Origin: Pseudomonas fildesensis
Lineage (GTDB): Bacteria > Pseudomonadota > Gammaproteobacteria > Pseudomonadales > Pseudomonadaceae
Direction: 5' to 3'
Length of the DNA stretch: 64,000 bases
Assembly (NCBI RefSeq): GCF_001050345.1
Contig: NZ_LFMW01000018.1
Location: 117,661-181,660 of the forward strand
A program made the position numbers and the translations under genes. Shown here piece by piece: positions 9,016 to 17,513 of this stretch. Below the pieces are notes generated by a model. That model saw only the letters and a program-made list of their open reading frames with translations, did no database searches and was not told the DNA's origin. The first letter of the stretch is position 1; each line of letters begins with the position of its first letter.

Positions 9016-9633
9016 ATGCTGAAAATCTGGGGTCGTAAAAATTCATCAAACGTCAGGAAGGCACTCTGGTGCGCCGAGGAACTCGGCCTGGACTATGAAG
9101 CAATTGATGCGGGCGGGGCTTTTGGTGTGGTCGACACGCCGCAATACCGGGCATTGAATCCCAATGGCCGGGTGCCGATGATCGAAGACGGTGACTTTGT
9201 GCTGTGGGAATCCAACACCATCGTGCGTTACCTCTGCGCCAAACAGGCGTCGAATTGGTACCCGAGCGATTTGAAGGCGCGGGCCAACGCCGAAAAGTGG
9301 ATGGACTGGACCACGTCCACGTTCGCCGAACCCTTCAAAGTTGTGTTCTGGGGCGTGTTGCGCACCCCGGCGGAAAAACAGAACTGGGACACCATCCATG
9401 CCGGGCGCCAGGTCTGTATTGATGTGCTCAATACGGTTGACCAGGCACTTGCCGGACAACCTTACCTGTCGGGCAATGAATTCGGCATGGGCGACATTCC
9501 CCTGGGCAGCTTCATCTATGCCTGGTTTGAAATGCCCATTGAGCGCCCTGCAATGCCCCATTTAGAGGCGTGGTACCAGCGCCTGCAACAGCGCCCGGCC
9601 TACCGCAAAACGGTCATGACCGCGTTGACTTAA
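9016..9633 (+). CDS. Glutathione S-transferase family protein
   Basis: 205 aa. N-terminal thioredoxin-like glutathione-binding domain: the S/N-rich start RKNSSNVRKALW carries the probable catalytic Ser, followed by the NPNGRVPMIEDGDFVLWESN block with cis-Pro and Glu-Ser. The C-terminal half is the all-helical domain. An AAGG site is 8 bases before the chosen ATG; an earlier ATG at 8989 has none. Likely a cytosolic detoxification or isomerase-type GST. Confidence 0.88.
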   Translation: MLKIWGRKNSSNVRKALWCAEELGLDYEAIDAGGAFGVVDTPQYRALNPNGRVPMIEDGDFVLWESNTIVRYLCAKQASNWYPSDLKARANAEKWMDWTTSTFAEPFKVVFWGVLRTPAEKQNWDTIHAGRQVCIDVLNTVDQALAGQPYLSGNEFGMGDIPLGSFIYAWFEMPIERPAMPHLEAWYQRLQQRPAYRKTVMTALT

Positions 9634-9767
9634 TACTGACTATTAATACAGGTGACTGTACTTGTGCGGCGCGGGCAAGCACCATGCTTGTCATGCGCCG
9701 CCGTTGAACTACGTGCGCTGCGCCCTCATCTATTCTTTCTGTTCCCTTCTTTGGTGCGTATTCCGAT

Positions 9768-10700
9768 ATGAGTTCCGCTCTGTCCATCCGGCAGCTAACC
9801 AAAACCTACGGCAACGGTTTCCAGGCCCTGAGTGGTATCGATCTGGACGTCGCCGAAGGTGATTTCTTCGCCTTGCTCGGCCCCAATGGCGCCGGCAAAT
9901 CCACCACCATCGGCATTCTCTCGACCCTGGTCAACAAGACCAGCGGCACGGTGAATATCTTCGGGCATGACCTGGACAAATCCCCGGCAGCGCTCAAGCG
10001 TTCCATTGGCGTGGTGCCCCAGGAATTCAACTTCAACCAGTTCGAAAAGACCTTCGACATCGTTGTGACCCAGGCCGGTTACTACGGCATCCCGGCGAAG
10101 ATCGCCAAGGAACGCGCCGAGCAGTACCTGACCCAATTGGGACTGTGGGACAAGCGCGACGTGCCGTCACGTTCGCTGTCCGGCGGCATGAAGCGTCGCC
10201 TGATGATCGCCCGCGCGTTGGTCCACGAACCACGGCTGCTGATCCTCGATGAGCCCACCGCCGGGGTGGATATCGAGCTGCGTCGCTCGATGTGGGCCTT
10301 CCTCACCGAGCTGAACGAGAAGGGCATCACCATCATCCTCACCACCCATTACCTGGAAGAGGCTGAACAGCTGTGCCGCAACATCGGCATCATCGACCAC
10401 GGCACCATCGTCGAGAACACCAGCATGCGTAACCTGCTGGGCCAGCTGCATGTGGAAACCTTCCTGCTCGACCTGAAAAACAATCTGTCGGTGCCGCCGC
10501 AATTGGTCGGCTACCCCAGCCGCCTGTTGGACAGCCACACCCTGGAAGTCCAGGTGGACAAAGCCATGGGCATCACCGCGCTGTTCACTCAGTTGGCGAC
10601 CCAGAACATCGAAGTGCTGAGTCTGCGTAACAAAACAAATCGCCTTGAGGAGTTGTTCGTGTCCCTGGTGGAGAAAAATCTGACGAAGGTGGCGGTATGA
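9768..10700 (+). CDS. ABC exporter ATP-binding protein (YadG/drug type)
   Basis: 310 aa. Walker A GPNGAGKS at 38-45, Q-loop VVPQEFNFN, signature LSGGMKRR (~137), Walker B LLILDEPTAGVD and H-switch TTHYLEEAE. The C-terminal extension is typical of DrrA/NodI-type exporters. It overlaps the downstream permease by four bases (ATGA), so the two are translationally coupled and form a complete type-2 ABC exporter. Closest remembered relative is E. coli YadG; the exported substrate is unknown. Confidence 0.9.
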   Translation: MSSALSIRQLTKTYGNGFQALSGIDLDVAEGDFFALLGPNGAGKSTTIGILSTLVNKTSGTVNIFGHDLDKSPAALKRSIGVVPQEFNFNQFEKTFDIVVTQAGYYGIPAKIAKERAEQYLTQLGLWDKRDVPSRSLSGGMKRRLMIARALVHEPRLLILDEPTAGVDIELRRSMWAFLTELNEKGITIILTTHYLEEAEQLCRNIGIIDHGTIVENTSMRNLLGQLHVETFLLDLKNNLSVPPQLVGYPSRLLDSHTLEVQVDKAMGITALFTQLATQNIEVLSLRNKTNRLEELFVSLVEKNLTKVAV

Positions 10701-11476
10701 GTTCTGAACTGCAACCCAACCTCGTCGCGCTGCAGACCATCGTCTACCGCGAAGTGAAGCGCTTTACCCGGATCTGGCCGCAGACCCTGCTGCCGCCGGC
10801 GATCACCATGGTCCTGTACTTTGTGATCTTCGGTAACCTGATCGGCCGGCAGATCGGTGACATGGGTGGCTTCACCTACATGGAATACATCGTGCCGGGC
10901 CTGATCATGATGTCGGTGATCACCAACTCCTACGGCAACGTGGTCTCCAGTTTCTTCGGCAGCAAGTTCCAGCGCTCCATCGAAGAACTGATGGTCTCGC
11001 CGGTGTCGCCGCACACTATCCTGATCGGCTACACCGCAGGCGGTGTGTTGCGCGGCTTGATGGTCGGGGTGATCGTGACGCTGCTGTCGCTGTTCTTCAC
11101 CCACCTGCAAGTGCATCACCTTGGGGTCACCATTCTGGTGGTGGTGCTGACGGCGACGATCTTCTCGCTGCTGGGCTTTATCAACGCCGTGTTTGCACGC
11201 AACTTTGATGATATCTCGATCATCCCGACGTTCGTGCTGACGCCGCTGACCTACCTGGGCGGGGTGTTTTACTCGATCACCTTGCTGCCGCCGTTCTGGC
11301 AGACCGTGTCGCTGGCCAACCCAGTGCTGCACATGGTCAACGCCTTCCGCTACGGCATCCTGGGTGTGTCGGATATCAAGATCAGCGTGGCGATCACCTT
11401 CATGCTCGTGGCCACGGTGGTGCTGTACATCGGTTGCGCGCGATTGCTGGTGAGCGGGCGCGGGATGCGTACGTAA
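10697..11476 (+). CDS. ABC exporter permease (YadH/ABC-2 type)
   Basis: 259 aa, six predicted membrane helices of the ABC-2 transporter family, with the family block SFFGSKFQRSIEELMVSPVS after helix 2. Partner of the ATPase encoded just upstream. Followed by a REP doublet, with no separate terminator. Confidence 0.9.
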   Translation: MSSELQPNLVALQTIVYREVKRFTRIWPQTLLPPAITMVLYFVIFGNLIGRQIGDMGGFTYMEYIVPGLIMMSVITNSYGNVVSSFFGSKFQRSIEELMVSPVSPHTILIGYTAGGVLRGLMVGVIVTLLSLFFTHLQVHHLGVTILVVVLTATIFSLLGFINAVFARNFDDISIIPTFVLTPLTYLGGVFYSITLLPPFWQTVSLANPVLHMVNAFRYGILGVSDIKISVAITFMLVATVVLYIGCARLLVSGRGMRT

Positions 11477-11498
11477 GCTTCGACCTTCACGCGGTAAA

Positions 11499-11591
11499 AA
11501 TGTGGGAGGGGGCTTGCTCCCGATAGCAGACTGTCAGTCACCCTTGCATTGACTGATCTAAAGCTATCGGGAGCAAGCCCCCTCCCACATT
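11499..11591. repeat. REP doublet (GGGAGGGGGCTTGCTCCCGAT type)
   Basis: Inverted pair with near-perfect ~24-base arms between the convergent ABC permease and TetR genes. Confidence 0.9.
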
Positions 11592-11609
11592 TGGTTTTGT
11601 ATAAGGATT

Positions 11610-12149
11610 CTAGACTTTCAGCGCCAACTCGATCAGTACGTGCAGCTCTTGAACGGTCAGCGGTGCGGTCGAGAACAGGATACGAAACACCGTCGGCGCC
11701 GCCAGTAGGTTGATCAAATGGTCCACGCTAGGTGGCGCCGGGTCCGGGTAACGATCGACAATCGCCTGAAGCTGCCCGCTCAAGATGCTCACGCAATACC
11801 CCGGCGTCACGCTGCATTGCAGGTCGCGCATCATGTTGCGGCCCGGCTCCGAACTCATTTCATCCAGATACTGCTCGGCCCAGGCCTGCAGGTCGCCGCG
11901 CAGGCTGCCGGTGTTTGCCGGCTCGCTGTCCGGGCGCATACGGGCCAGGGCCACATCGGCGAGCAATATGGAGAGGTCGCCCCAGCGGCGGTAGATCGTC
12001 GAGGGCGTCACGCCCGCGCGCGCCGCGATCATCGGCACGGTGACGCTGGAACGCTCATGGGCTTCCAGCAATTCACGCACGGCCGTGTGGACGGATTCTT
12101 GTACCCGGGCACTGCGGCCCCCCGGGCGGAGGCCTTCTTTTATCGCCAT
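11610..12149 (-). CDS. TetR-family repressor, divergent to MFS exporter
   Basis: 179 aa. N-terminal HTH (~17-63) reads VTVPMIAARAGVTPSTIYRRWGD, the standard TetR recognition helix; a TetR_C-like ligand domain follows. It is divergent from the MFS gene with a shared ~90-base region that carries two related palindromic elements. Inferred job: repress the exporter, and itself, until a substrate binds. Confidence 0.88.
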   Translation of the reverse strand: MAIKEGLRPGGRSARVQESVHTAVRELLEAHERSSVTVPMIAARAGVTPSTIYRRWGDLSILLADVALARMRPDSEPANTGSLRGDLQAWAEQYLDEMSSEPGRNMMRDLQCSVTPGYCVSILSGQLQAIVDRYPDPAPPSVDHLINLLAAPTVFRILFSTAPLTVQELHVLIELALKV

Positions 12150-12175
12150 GTCGGTGACCTTAACACAAAGAATTT

Positions 12176-12184
12176 GCTTTAAGC
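12176..12184. promoter_or_regulatory. Second TetR half-site element GCTTTAAGC
   Basis: A 9-base near-palindrome sharing the GCTTT(A)AGC core with the larger operator at 12201-12233 and lying closer to the TetR gene. Could mediate autoregulation. Confidence 0.35.
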
Positions 12185-12200
12185 GCTGACGGGTAGCACA

Positions 12201-12233
12201 CTCCGCAAAAGCAAAATATTAGCTTTAGCGGAG
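12201..12233. promoter_or_regulatory. Candidate TetR operator overlapping MFS ribosome-binding site
   Basis: Inverted repeat: CTCCGCAAAAGC (12201-12212) and GCTTTAGCGGAG (12222-12233), one mismatch in 12, separated by nine A/T-rich bases. The right arm includes the GGAG ribosome-binding site of the MFS gene (ATG at 12241). Confidence 0.65.
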
Positions 12234-12240
12234 CGTGCCC

Positions 12241-13434
12241 ATGACCAGTAACACTTCCCATCGTGCCAGCCTGGTGTTCCTGGCGATCACCTTGCTGACC
12301 TTTCTCGCGGCATCCAGCGCGCCGACGCCGTTGTATCACCTGTATCAGGAAGGCCTGCATTTTTCGGCGGGCATGCTCACGCTGATCTTCGGCGTGTACG
12401 CCTTGAGCTTGCTGGCGGCGTTGTTGACCGTGGGTTCGCTGTCGGACCACCTGGGGCGCAAGCCGGTGATTTTTACTGCACTGGTCCTGAATATGTTGGC
12501 GATGTTGCTGTTCATCAATGCCGACAGCGTGGGCTGGCTGATTGCCGCGCGCACCTTGCAAGGGTTCGCCACCGGCATGGCCACCGCCGTGCTGGGTGCA
12601 GCATTGCTCGATACGGACCGCCAGCAGGGCCCACTGGTCAACAGCGTGGCGCCGTTGCTGGGCATGGCGTGCGGCGCGATGGGCAGCAGTTTGCTGGTGG
12701 AGTTCGCACCACTGCCCACCCAGTTGATCTACTGGACGCTGCTCGCGCTGATGCTGGTGCAGGCCGTGTATGTCTGGCGCCTGGCGGAAACGGTGAGTCG
12801 TATTCCCGGTGCGCTGGCGTCGCTGCGCCCCACCTTGCATGTACCCCCTCAGGCGCGCCGGGCGTTGTGGCTGTCGTTGCCGGTGGATGTGGCGGTGTGG
12901 GCGATGGGCGGGTTTTATTTGTCGCTGGCGCCTTCGCTGGTGCGGGCGGCGACGGGCTCCACTTCCAATCTGATCGGTGGTGGCCTGGTGGCGGTGTTGA
13001 CGTTGAGCGGGGCGCTGATGATCTTCACCTTGCGCAATCGCCCGGCCAACAAGGTGCTGCGGTTAGGCGCAAGCCTGCTGGCCATTGGTGTGGCATTGAT
13101 CCTCGCGGCCGTGCACAGCGCCAGCCTGCCGCTGTTCTTCATCGCCACGCTGATCGCCGGCAGCGGTTTTGGCGCAGGCTTTCTCGGTGCCTTGCGCAGC
13201 GTGGTGCCACTGGCCTTGCCTCACGAGCGAGCGGGCCTGATGTCGGCGTTTTATGTATTGAGCTACCTGGCGTTCTGCCTGCCGTCGCTGCTGGCGGGCA
13301 ACCTGATTCGCAGCTTCGGTTTGATCGTCACCACCGATGGCTACGGCGCCGTGCTCATCCTGCTGTCCCTGAGTGCCCTGGCGGGTTTGCTGCTGCAGGA
13401 TTCGGCGCGGGCCAGGGCGACGACGGGCGGCTGA
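12241..13434 (+). CDS. MFS multidrug-type exporter
   Basis: 397 aa with ~12 predicted helices. The signature loop between helices 2 and 3 reads GSLSDHLGRKPV, and helix 5 carries the antiporter-type AVLGAALLD/GMACGAMGSSLL blocks. The ATG at 12241 is preferred over the GTG at 12235 because GGAG is 7 bases upstream. Controlled by the divergent TetR, so probably an inducible efflux pump; substrate unknown. Confidence 0.88.
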   Translation: MTSNTSHRASLVFLAITLLTFLAASSAPTPLYHLYQEGLHFSAGMLTLIFGVYALSLLAALLTVGSLSDHLGRKPVIFTALVLNMLAMLLFINADSVGWLIAARTLQGFATGMATAVLGAALLDTDRQQGPLVNSVAPLLGMACGAMGSSLLVEFAPLPTQLIYWTLLALMLVQAVYVWRLAETVSRIPGALASLRPTLHVPPQARRALWLSLPVDVAVWAMGGFYLSLAPSLVRAATGSTSNLIGGGLVAVLTLSGALMIFTLRNRPANKVLRLGASLLAIGVALILAAVHSASLPLFFIATLIAGSGFGAGFLGALRSVVPLALPHERAGLMSAFYVLSYLAFCLPSLLAGNLIRSFGLIVTTDGYGAVLILLSLSALAGLLLQDSARARATTGG

Positions 13435-13479
13435 TGGGTAATAATCGGCGCTCCGAATTCGCCTGATCGAGACTCACGC

Positions 13480-13791
13480 ATGAAGATCATCCGCAGCAAG
13501 GACTTCACTGGCAGCCGTGCCTGGGAGGCGCTGGATATCGCCAACATGAACGGCATTACCACCCGTTTGCACTGGACCGATCAGCCGTATCGCTGGCACA
13601 TCAATGACTGCGAAGAAGTGTTCGTGGTGTTGGATGGCCGGGTGCAGATGCACTACCGCGATAACGGTTTTGAACAGGTGGCGGATCTGGAAGTGGGAGA
13701 CATCTTCTACGCCAGCGTCGGTACCGAGCATGTGGCCCATCCACAAGGGCCGGCGCGCATTCTGGTGATTGAATCCGAAGGCAGCGCGTGA
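13480..13791 (+). CDS. Small cupin-domain protein
   Basis: 103 aa, a single beta-barrel cupin. Possible metal-site residues are in HINDCEEVFVVLDGRV (E/H) and GDIFYASVGTEHVAHP (H). No signal peptide. Could be a sugar- or amino-acid-type isomerase/dioxygenase fragment or a sensor; cannot be refined. Starts 45 bases after the MFS gene and may be co-transcribed. Confidence 0.8.
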   Translation: MKIIRSKDFTGSRAWEALDIANMNGITTRLHWTDQPYRWHINDCEEVFVVLDGRVQMHYRDNGFEQVADLEVGDIFYASVGTEHVAHPQGPARILVIESEGSA

Positions 13792-13898
13792 CGCTATATT
13801 GGTAAAACAGATAACAGTTAGAGATATTACCCGTTATATAGATATTCGATCAGGTTCTACCATGGTCTCAACCTCATGCGAGGAAGAGGATTGCCATC

Positions 13899-15047
13899 AT
13901 GACCTGCTCGACGACCATCAGCTACAAACCCTTCAATCACCTGGCCCGACCCCGGGAAGTGATTCGCCAGTTCACCCCCAACTGGTTTGCCGCGACCATG
14001 GGCACCGGTGTGCTGGCGTTGGCCCTGGCGCAATTGCCGGTCAACCTGCCAGGTTTGCACGCCATCGCCGAAGGCTTGTGGGTGTTTACCTTTGCGTTGT
14101 TCGTGTTGTTCAGCGTGCTGTACGCCGCCCGTTGGGTGATGTTTTTCCACGAGGCGCGGCGGATCTTCGGTCACTCCACCGTCTCGATGTTCTTTGGCAC
14201 CATTCCCATGGGCCTGGCGACGATTCTCAACGGCTTGCTGCTCTTTGGTCTGCCACGCTGGGGCAGCGATGTGGTACCGATCGCCGAGGCGCTTTGGTGG
14301 TTGGACGTGGCGATGTCCCTGGCCTGTGGCGTGTTGATCCCGTTCATGATGTTCACCCGCCAGGAACACAGCATCGACCAGATGACCGCCGTATGGCTGT
14401 TGCCGGTGGTCGCGGCTGAAGTCGCGGCGGCCAGCGGTGGCTTGCTCGCGCCGCACCTGGCGGACGCCCATTCACAACTGGTGATGCTGGTAACGAGCTA
14501 CGTGTTGTGGGCGTTTTCCCTGCCAGTGGCGTTCAGTATTCTGACCATCCTGATGCTGCGCATGGCCTTGCACAAACTGCCCCACGCCAACATGGCCGCG
14601 TCGAGCTGGCTGGCCCTGGGGCCGATCGGCACCGGTGCCCTCGGCATGTTGTTGCTCGGTGGTGATGCACCGGCGATCTTCGCCGCCAACGGCTTGCCCG
14701 GTGTCGGGGAAATAGCCAATGGCCTGGGTCTGGTGGCCGGCATCACCCTGTGGGGCTTCGGCTTGTGGTGGATGCTGATCGCGGTGTTGATCACGCTGCG
14801 TTACCTGCGCGCCGGTATACCGTTCAACCTCGGCTGGTGGGGCTTTACCTTCCCGCTCGGGGTGTATGCCCTGGCGACGTTGAAGCTGGCGAGTGTGCTG
14901 CACCTGGGTTTCTTCAGTGTGTTCGGCAGCGTGCTGGTGGTGGCGTTGGCGTTGATGTGGCTGATCGTGGCCACACGCACCGTGCAGGGCGCGTATAAAG
15001 GTGAGCTTTTTGTTTCTCCGTGCATTGCAGGACTAGGGAATAAATAA
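13899..15047 (+). CDS. TDT/SLAC1-family transporter (TehA-like)
   Basis: 382 aa with about ten predicted helices. The start NWFAATMGTGVLA is the family hallmark of the tellurite-resistance/dicarboxylate (TDT) group, which includes TehA, plant SLAC1-type anion channels and sulfite exporters. Glu/Phe gating residues cannot be assigned with confidence. Purine-rich site upstream of the ATG. Inferred role: anion (sulfite, tellurite or dicarboxylate) efflux across the inner membrane. Confidence 0.85.
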   Translation: MTCSTTISYKPFNHLARPREVIRQFTPNWFAATMGTGVLALALAQLPVNLPGLHAIAEGLWVFTFALFVLFSVLYAARWVMFFHEARRIFGHSTVSMFFGTIPMGLATILNGLLLFGLPRWGSDVVPIAEALWWLDVAMSLACGVLIPFMMFTRQEHSIDQMTAVWLLPVVAAEVAAASGGLLAPHLADAHSQLVMLVTSYVLWAFSLPVAFSILTILMLRMALHKLPHANMAASSWLALGPIGTGALGMLLLGGDAPAIFAANGLPGVGEIANGLGLVAGITLWGFGLWWMLIAVLITLRYLRAGIPFNLGWWGFTFPLGVYALATLKLASVLHLGFFSVFGSVLVVALALMWLIVATRTVQGAYKGELFVSPCIAGLGNK

Positions 15048-15064
15048 GCGGGATTAGGTAAAGT

Positions 15065-15091
15065 CGTGGCCTGAAAAAAAACCAGGCCACG
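15065..15091 (+). promoter_or_regulatory. Stable hairpin in leader of LplT-PlsC gene
   Basis: CGTGGCCTG / CAGGCCACG perfect 9-bp stem with a ~9-base A-rich loop, ending 14 bases before the ATG at 15106. No T-run follows on this strand, so it is not a normal terminator for the upstream gene. It could shape translation or mRNA stability. Confidence 0.45.
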
Positions 15092-15105
15092 CAGGAACAC
15101 GGACG

Positions 15106-16980
15106 ATGAGCCACCCCTCACAATTCACCTTGCTGCGCACACGGCGCTTCCTGCCGTTTTTCATCACCCAGTTGCTGGGCGCCTTCAACGACAACATCTT
15201 CAAGCAGTCGCTGATCCTGGCGATTCTCTACAAACTCACCATCGACGGTGACCGCTCCATCTGGGTCAACCTCTGTGCCTTGCTGTTTATCCTGCCGTTC
15301 TTCCTGTTCTCGGCGTTGGCCGGGCAATTTGGCGAGAAATTCAACAAGGACGCGCTGATCCGCGCGATCAAGATCGGCGAGATCGTGATCATGGCGGTGG
15401 GGGCGACGGGCTTCCTGTACAACCATCTGGAACTGATGCTGCTGGCGCTGTTTGCCATGGGCACTCACTCGGCGCTGTTTGGGCCGGTGAAGTACTCGAT
15501 CATGCCCCAGGCCCTGCACGAAGATGAGCTGGTCGGCGGCAACGGCCTGGTGGAAATGGGCACGTTCCTGGCGATCCTGGCCGGCACCATCGGCGCCGGG
15601 ATCATGATGTCGTCCACGCACTACGCGCCAGTGGTGGCGGTGGCGATTGTCGGTGTGGCGGTGCTGGGTTACCTGGCCAGCCGCAGTATTCCGCGCGCGG
15701 CGGCTTCTACGCCACAATTGCGCCTGGACTGGAATATCTTCACCCAGTCATGGGCCACCTTGCGCCTGGGCCTGGGGCAGACGCCGGCTGTGTCGCGCTC
15801 CATTGTCGGCAACTCGTGGTTCTGGTTTGTCGGCGCGATCTACCTGACGCAAATCCCGGCCTACGCCAAGGAGTGGTTGTACGGCGACGAAACCGTAGTA
15901 ACACTGATCCTCACCGTGTTCTCGGTGGGTATCGCCCTCGGCTCGATGCTTTGCGAAAAACTCTCCGGCCGTAAGGTCGAAATCGGCCTGGTGCCGTTCG
16001 GTTCCTTTGGCCTGACAGTCTTCGGCCTGCTGCTGTGGTGGCACTCCGGCGGCTTCCCACAGAACGTGCAGGCCAACGACTGGCTCGCCGTGCTCGGTTA
16101 CGGCCATGCGTGGTGGGTGTTGTTCGATATCCTCGGCCTTGGCGTGTTCGGCGGCTTCTATATCGTGCCGCTATACGCGCTGATCCAGTCGCGCACCGCC
16201 GAGAACGAGCGCGCGCGAGTCATCGCGGCCAACAACATCCTCAACGCACTGTTCATGGTGGTGTCGGCGATTGTGTCGATCCTGCTGCTGAGCGTGGCCA
16301 ACCTGTCGATCCCCGAGTTGTTCCTGGTGGTATCGCTGCTCAACATCGCGGTCAACACCTACATCTTCAAGATCGTCCCCGAGTTCACCATGCGCTTCAT
16401 AATCTGGCTGCTCAGCCATTCCATGTACCGCGTTGAGCATCGTAATCTCGATATCATCCCCGACGAAGGCGCGGCATTGCTGGTGTGCAACCACGTGTCG
16501 TTTGTCGATGCGCTGTTGATTGGTGGCGCGGTGCGTCGGCCGATTCGTTTTGTCATGTACTACAAGATCTACCGCCTGCCGGTGCTCAACTTCATCTTCC
16601 GCACCGCCGGGACGATTCCGATTGCCGGACGCAATGAGGACATCCAGATCTACGAAAAGGCCTTCACGCGGATTGCCCAGTACCTGAAGGAAGGGGAGTT
16701 GGTGTGCATCTTCCCGGAAGGCAAGTTGACCGCCGATGGCGAGATGAGCGAGTTCCGTGGCGGTGTAACACGCATTCTGGAGGAAACGCCGGTACCGGTG
16801 ATTCCGCTGGCGTTGCAGGGGTTGTGGGGGAGTTTCTTCAGTCGCGATCCGAACAAGGGGATCTTTCGTCGGATCTGGTCGCGGGTGACGCTGGTTGCGG
16901 GTGAGCCGGTGGCAATCGAAGCGGCCACGCCTGCGCAGTTGCAGCAAAAAGTCACCGAACTGCGCGGCACCGTCCTGTAG
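15106..16980 (+). CDS. LplT-like MFS flippase fused to PlsC acyltransferase
   Basis: 624 aa. Residues ~1-420 are a 12-helix MFS domain like LplT (lysophospholipid flippase; start LLGAFNDNIFKQSL). Residues ~440-624 are a PlsC/1-acyl-glycerophosphate acyltransferase domain with the HX4D catalytic motif (H463-xxxx-D468), GTIPIAGR and the FPEG phosphate-binding block (~537). In E. coli, lplT is a separate gene beside aas, whose product carries the acyltransferase and an AMP-forming ligase. Here the acyl-ACP ligase domain is absent. Likely re-acylates lysophospholipids at the inner membrane using acyl-CoA or acyl-ACP made elsewhere. Confidence 0.85.
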   Translation: MSHPSQFTLLRTRRFLPFFITQLLGAFNDNIFKQSLILAILYKLTIDGDRSIWVNLCALLFILPFFLFSALAGQFGEKFNKDALIRAIKIGEIVIMAVGATGFLYNHLELMLLALFAMGTHSALFGPVKYSIMPQALHEDELVGGNGLVEMGTFLAILAGTIGAGIMMSSTHYAPVVAVAIVGVAVLGYLASRSIPRAAASTPQLRLDWNIFTQSWATLRLGLGQTPAVSRSIVGNSWFWFVGAIYLTQIPAYAKEWLYGDETVVTLILTVFSVGIALGSMLCEKLSGRKVEIGLVPFGSFGLTVFGLLLWWHSGGFPQNVQANDWLAVLGYGHAWWVLFDILGLGVFGGFYIVPLYALIQSRTAENERARVIAANNILNALFMVVSAIVSILLLSVANLSIPELFLVVSLLNIAVNTYIFKIVPEFTMRFIIWLLSHSMYRVEHRNLDIIPDEGAALLVCNHVSFVDALLIGGAVRRPIRFVMYYKIYRLPVLNFIFRTAGTIPIAGRNEDIQIYEKAFTRIAQYLKEGELVCIFPEGKLTADGEMSEFRGGVTRILEETPVPVIPLALQGLWGSFFSRDPNKGIFRRIWSRVTLVAGEPVAIEAATPAQLQQKVTELRGTVL

Positions 16981-16989
16981 GCGCCCGGC

Positions 16990-17104
16990 TGATCGTTCAC
17001 ACGCTCTGCGTGGGAATGCATCCTGTGACGCTCCGCGTCACGGTTTTAGAAGCGGACGCGGAGCGTCCAGGGCGGCATTCCCACACGGAGCGTGGGAACG
17101 ATCA
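16990..17104. repeat. Inverted repeat of the GTTCCCACGCTCCGCGTGGGAATGC class
   Basis: Outer arms: GATCGTTC-ACACGCTCTGCGTGGGAATGC-type start and its complement at the end. Inner arms: GACGCTCCGCGTC and GACGCGGAGCGTC. Distinct from the REP families elsewhere in the window. It fills the whole space between the convergent PlsC-fusion and sugE genes and ends two bases from the sugE stop. Confidence 0.8.
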
Positions 17105-17105
17105 T

Positions 17106-17420
17106 TCATGCGCTGATCTTGAGGCCAATAAGCCCACAAATAATCAACGCCACACTGGCCAGCCGGAACAACGCCATGGATTCCCCAAACAGGATAATCC
17201 CGGCGATCACCGTACCCACCGCACCCACACCCGTCCAGATGGCATAGGCGGTGCCCAGCGGCAGTTCCTTCATGGCCAGCCCCAGCAGGCCGAGGCTGAT
17301 GGCCATGGCGGCAATTGTCAGGGCAGTGGGCAATGGCTTGCTGAAACCGTCGGTATACTTCAAGCCCACGGCCCAGCCGACTTCAAACAACCCGGCGAAA
17401 AACAGGATGATCCAGGACAT
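17106..17420 (-). CDS. sugE: SMR guanidinium exporter SugE/Gdx
   Basis: 104 aa, four helices, small multidrug resistance family. The essential membrane Glu is E13 (LFEVGWAVGLKYTDGFSKPLPT), and the helix-3 block WTGVGAVGT is of the Gdx (SugE) rather than the EmrE subtype. Gdx proteins export guanidinium in exchange for protons. The guanidine-II riboswitch directly upstream independently supports this substrate. Canonical length. Convergent with the PlsC fusion. Confidence 0.93.
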   Translation of the reverse strand: MSWIILFFAGLFEVGWAVGLKYTDGFSKPLPTALTIAAMAISLGLLGLAMKELPLGTAYAIWTGVGAVGTVIAGIILFGESMALFRLASVALIICGLIGLKISA

Positions 17421-17423
17421 GAT

Positions 17424-17500
17424 GACCTCGCTTCTATAGATAGGCGGGGTCGTCCCCTGATGTGCGCTCGATAGCGTCGCGAGGTCGTCCTCGCGAAGCT
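17424..17500 (-). promoter_or_regulatory. Guanidine-II (mini-ykkC) riboswitch
   Basis: On the minus strand, two short hairpins with ACGA loops: CGCGAGG-ACGA-CCTCGCG (17495-17478) and GGGG-ACGA-CCCC (17457-17446), 20 bases apart. They lie just upstream of the sugE ribosome-binding site. Paired hairpins with ACGR loops define guanidine-II. The SD region GCGAGGTC (17431-17424) is perfectly complementary, over 8 bases, to GACCTCGC in the loop and 3' arm of the first hairpin. This suggests guanidine binding frees the SD (ON switch). Confidence 0.93.
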
Positions 17501-17513
17501 CGGTAGAGTGCCG

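Noticed and set aside
11499..11591. REP doublets considered as plain terminators
   Set aside because: No T-run after the stems and the arms belong to a repeated family; they are listed as repeats, although they may slow transcription or degradation.
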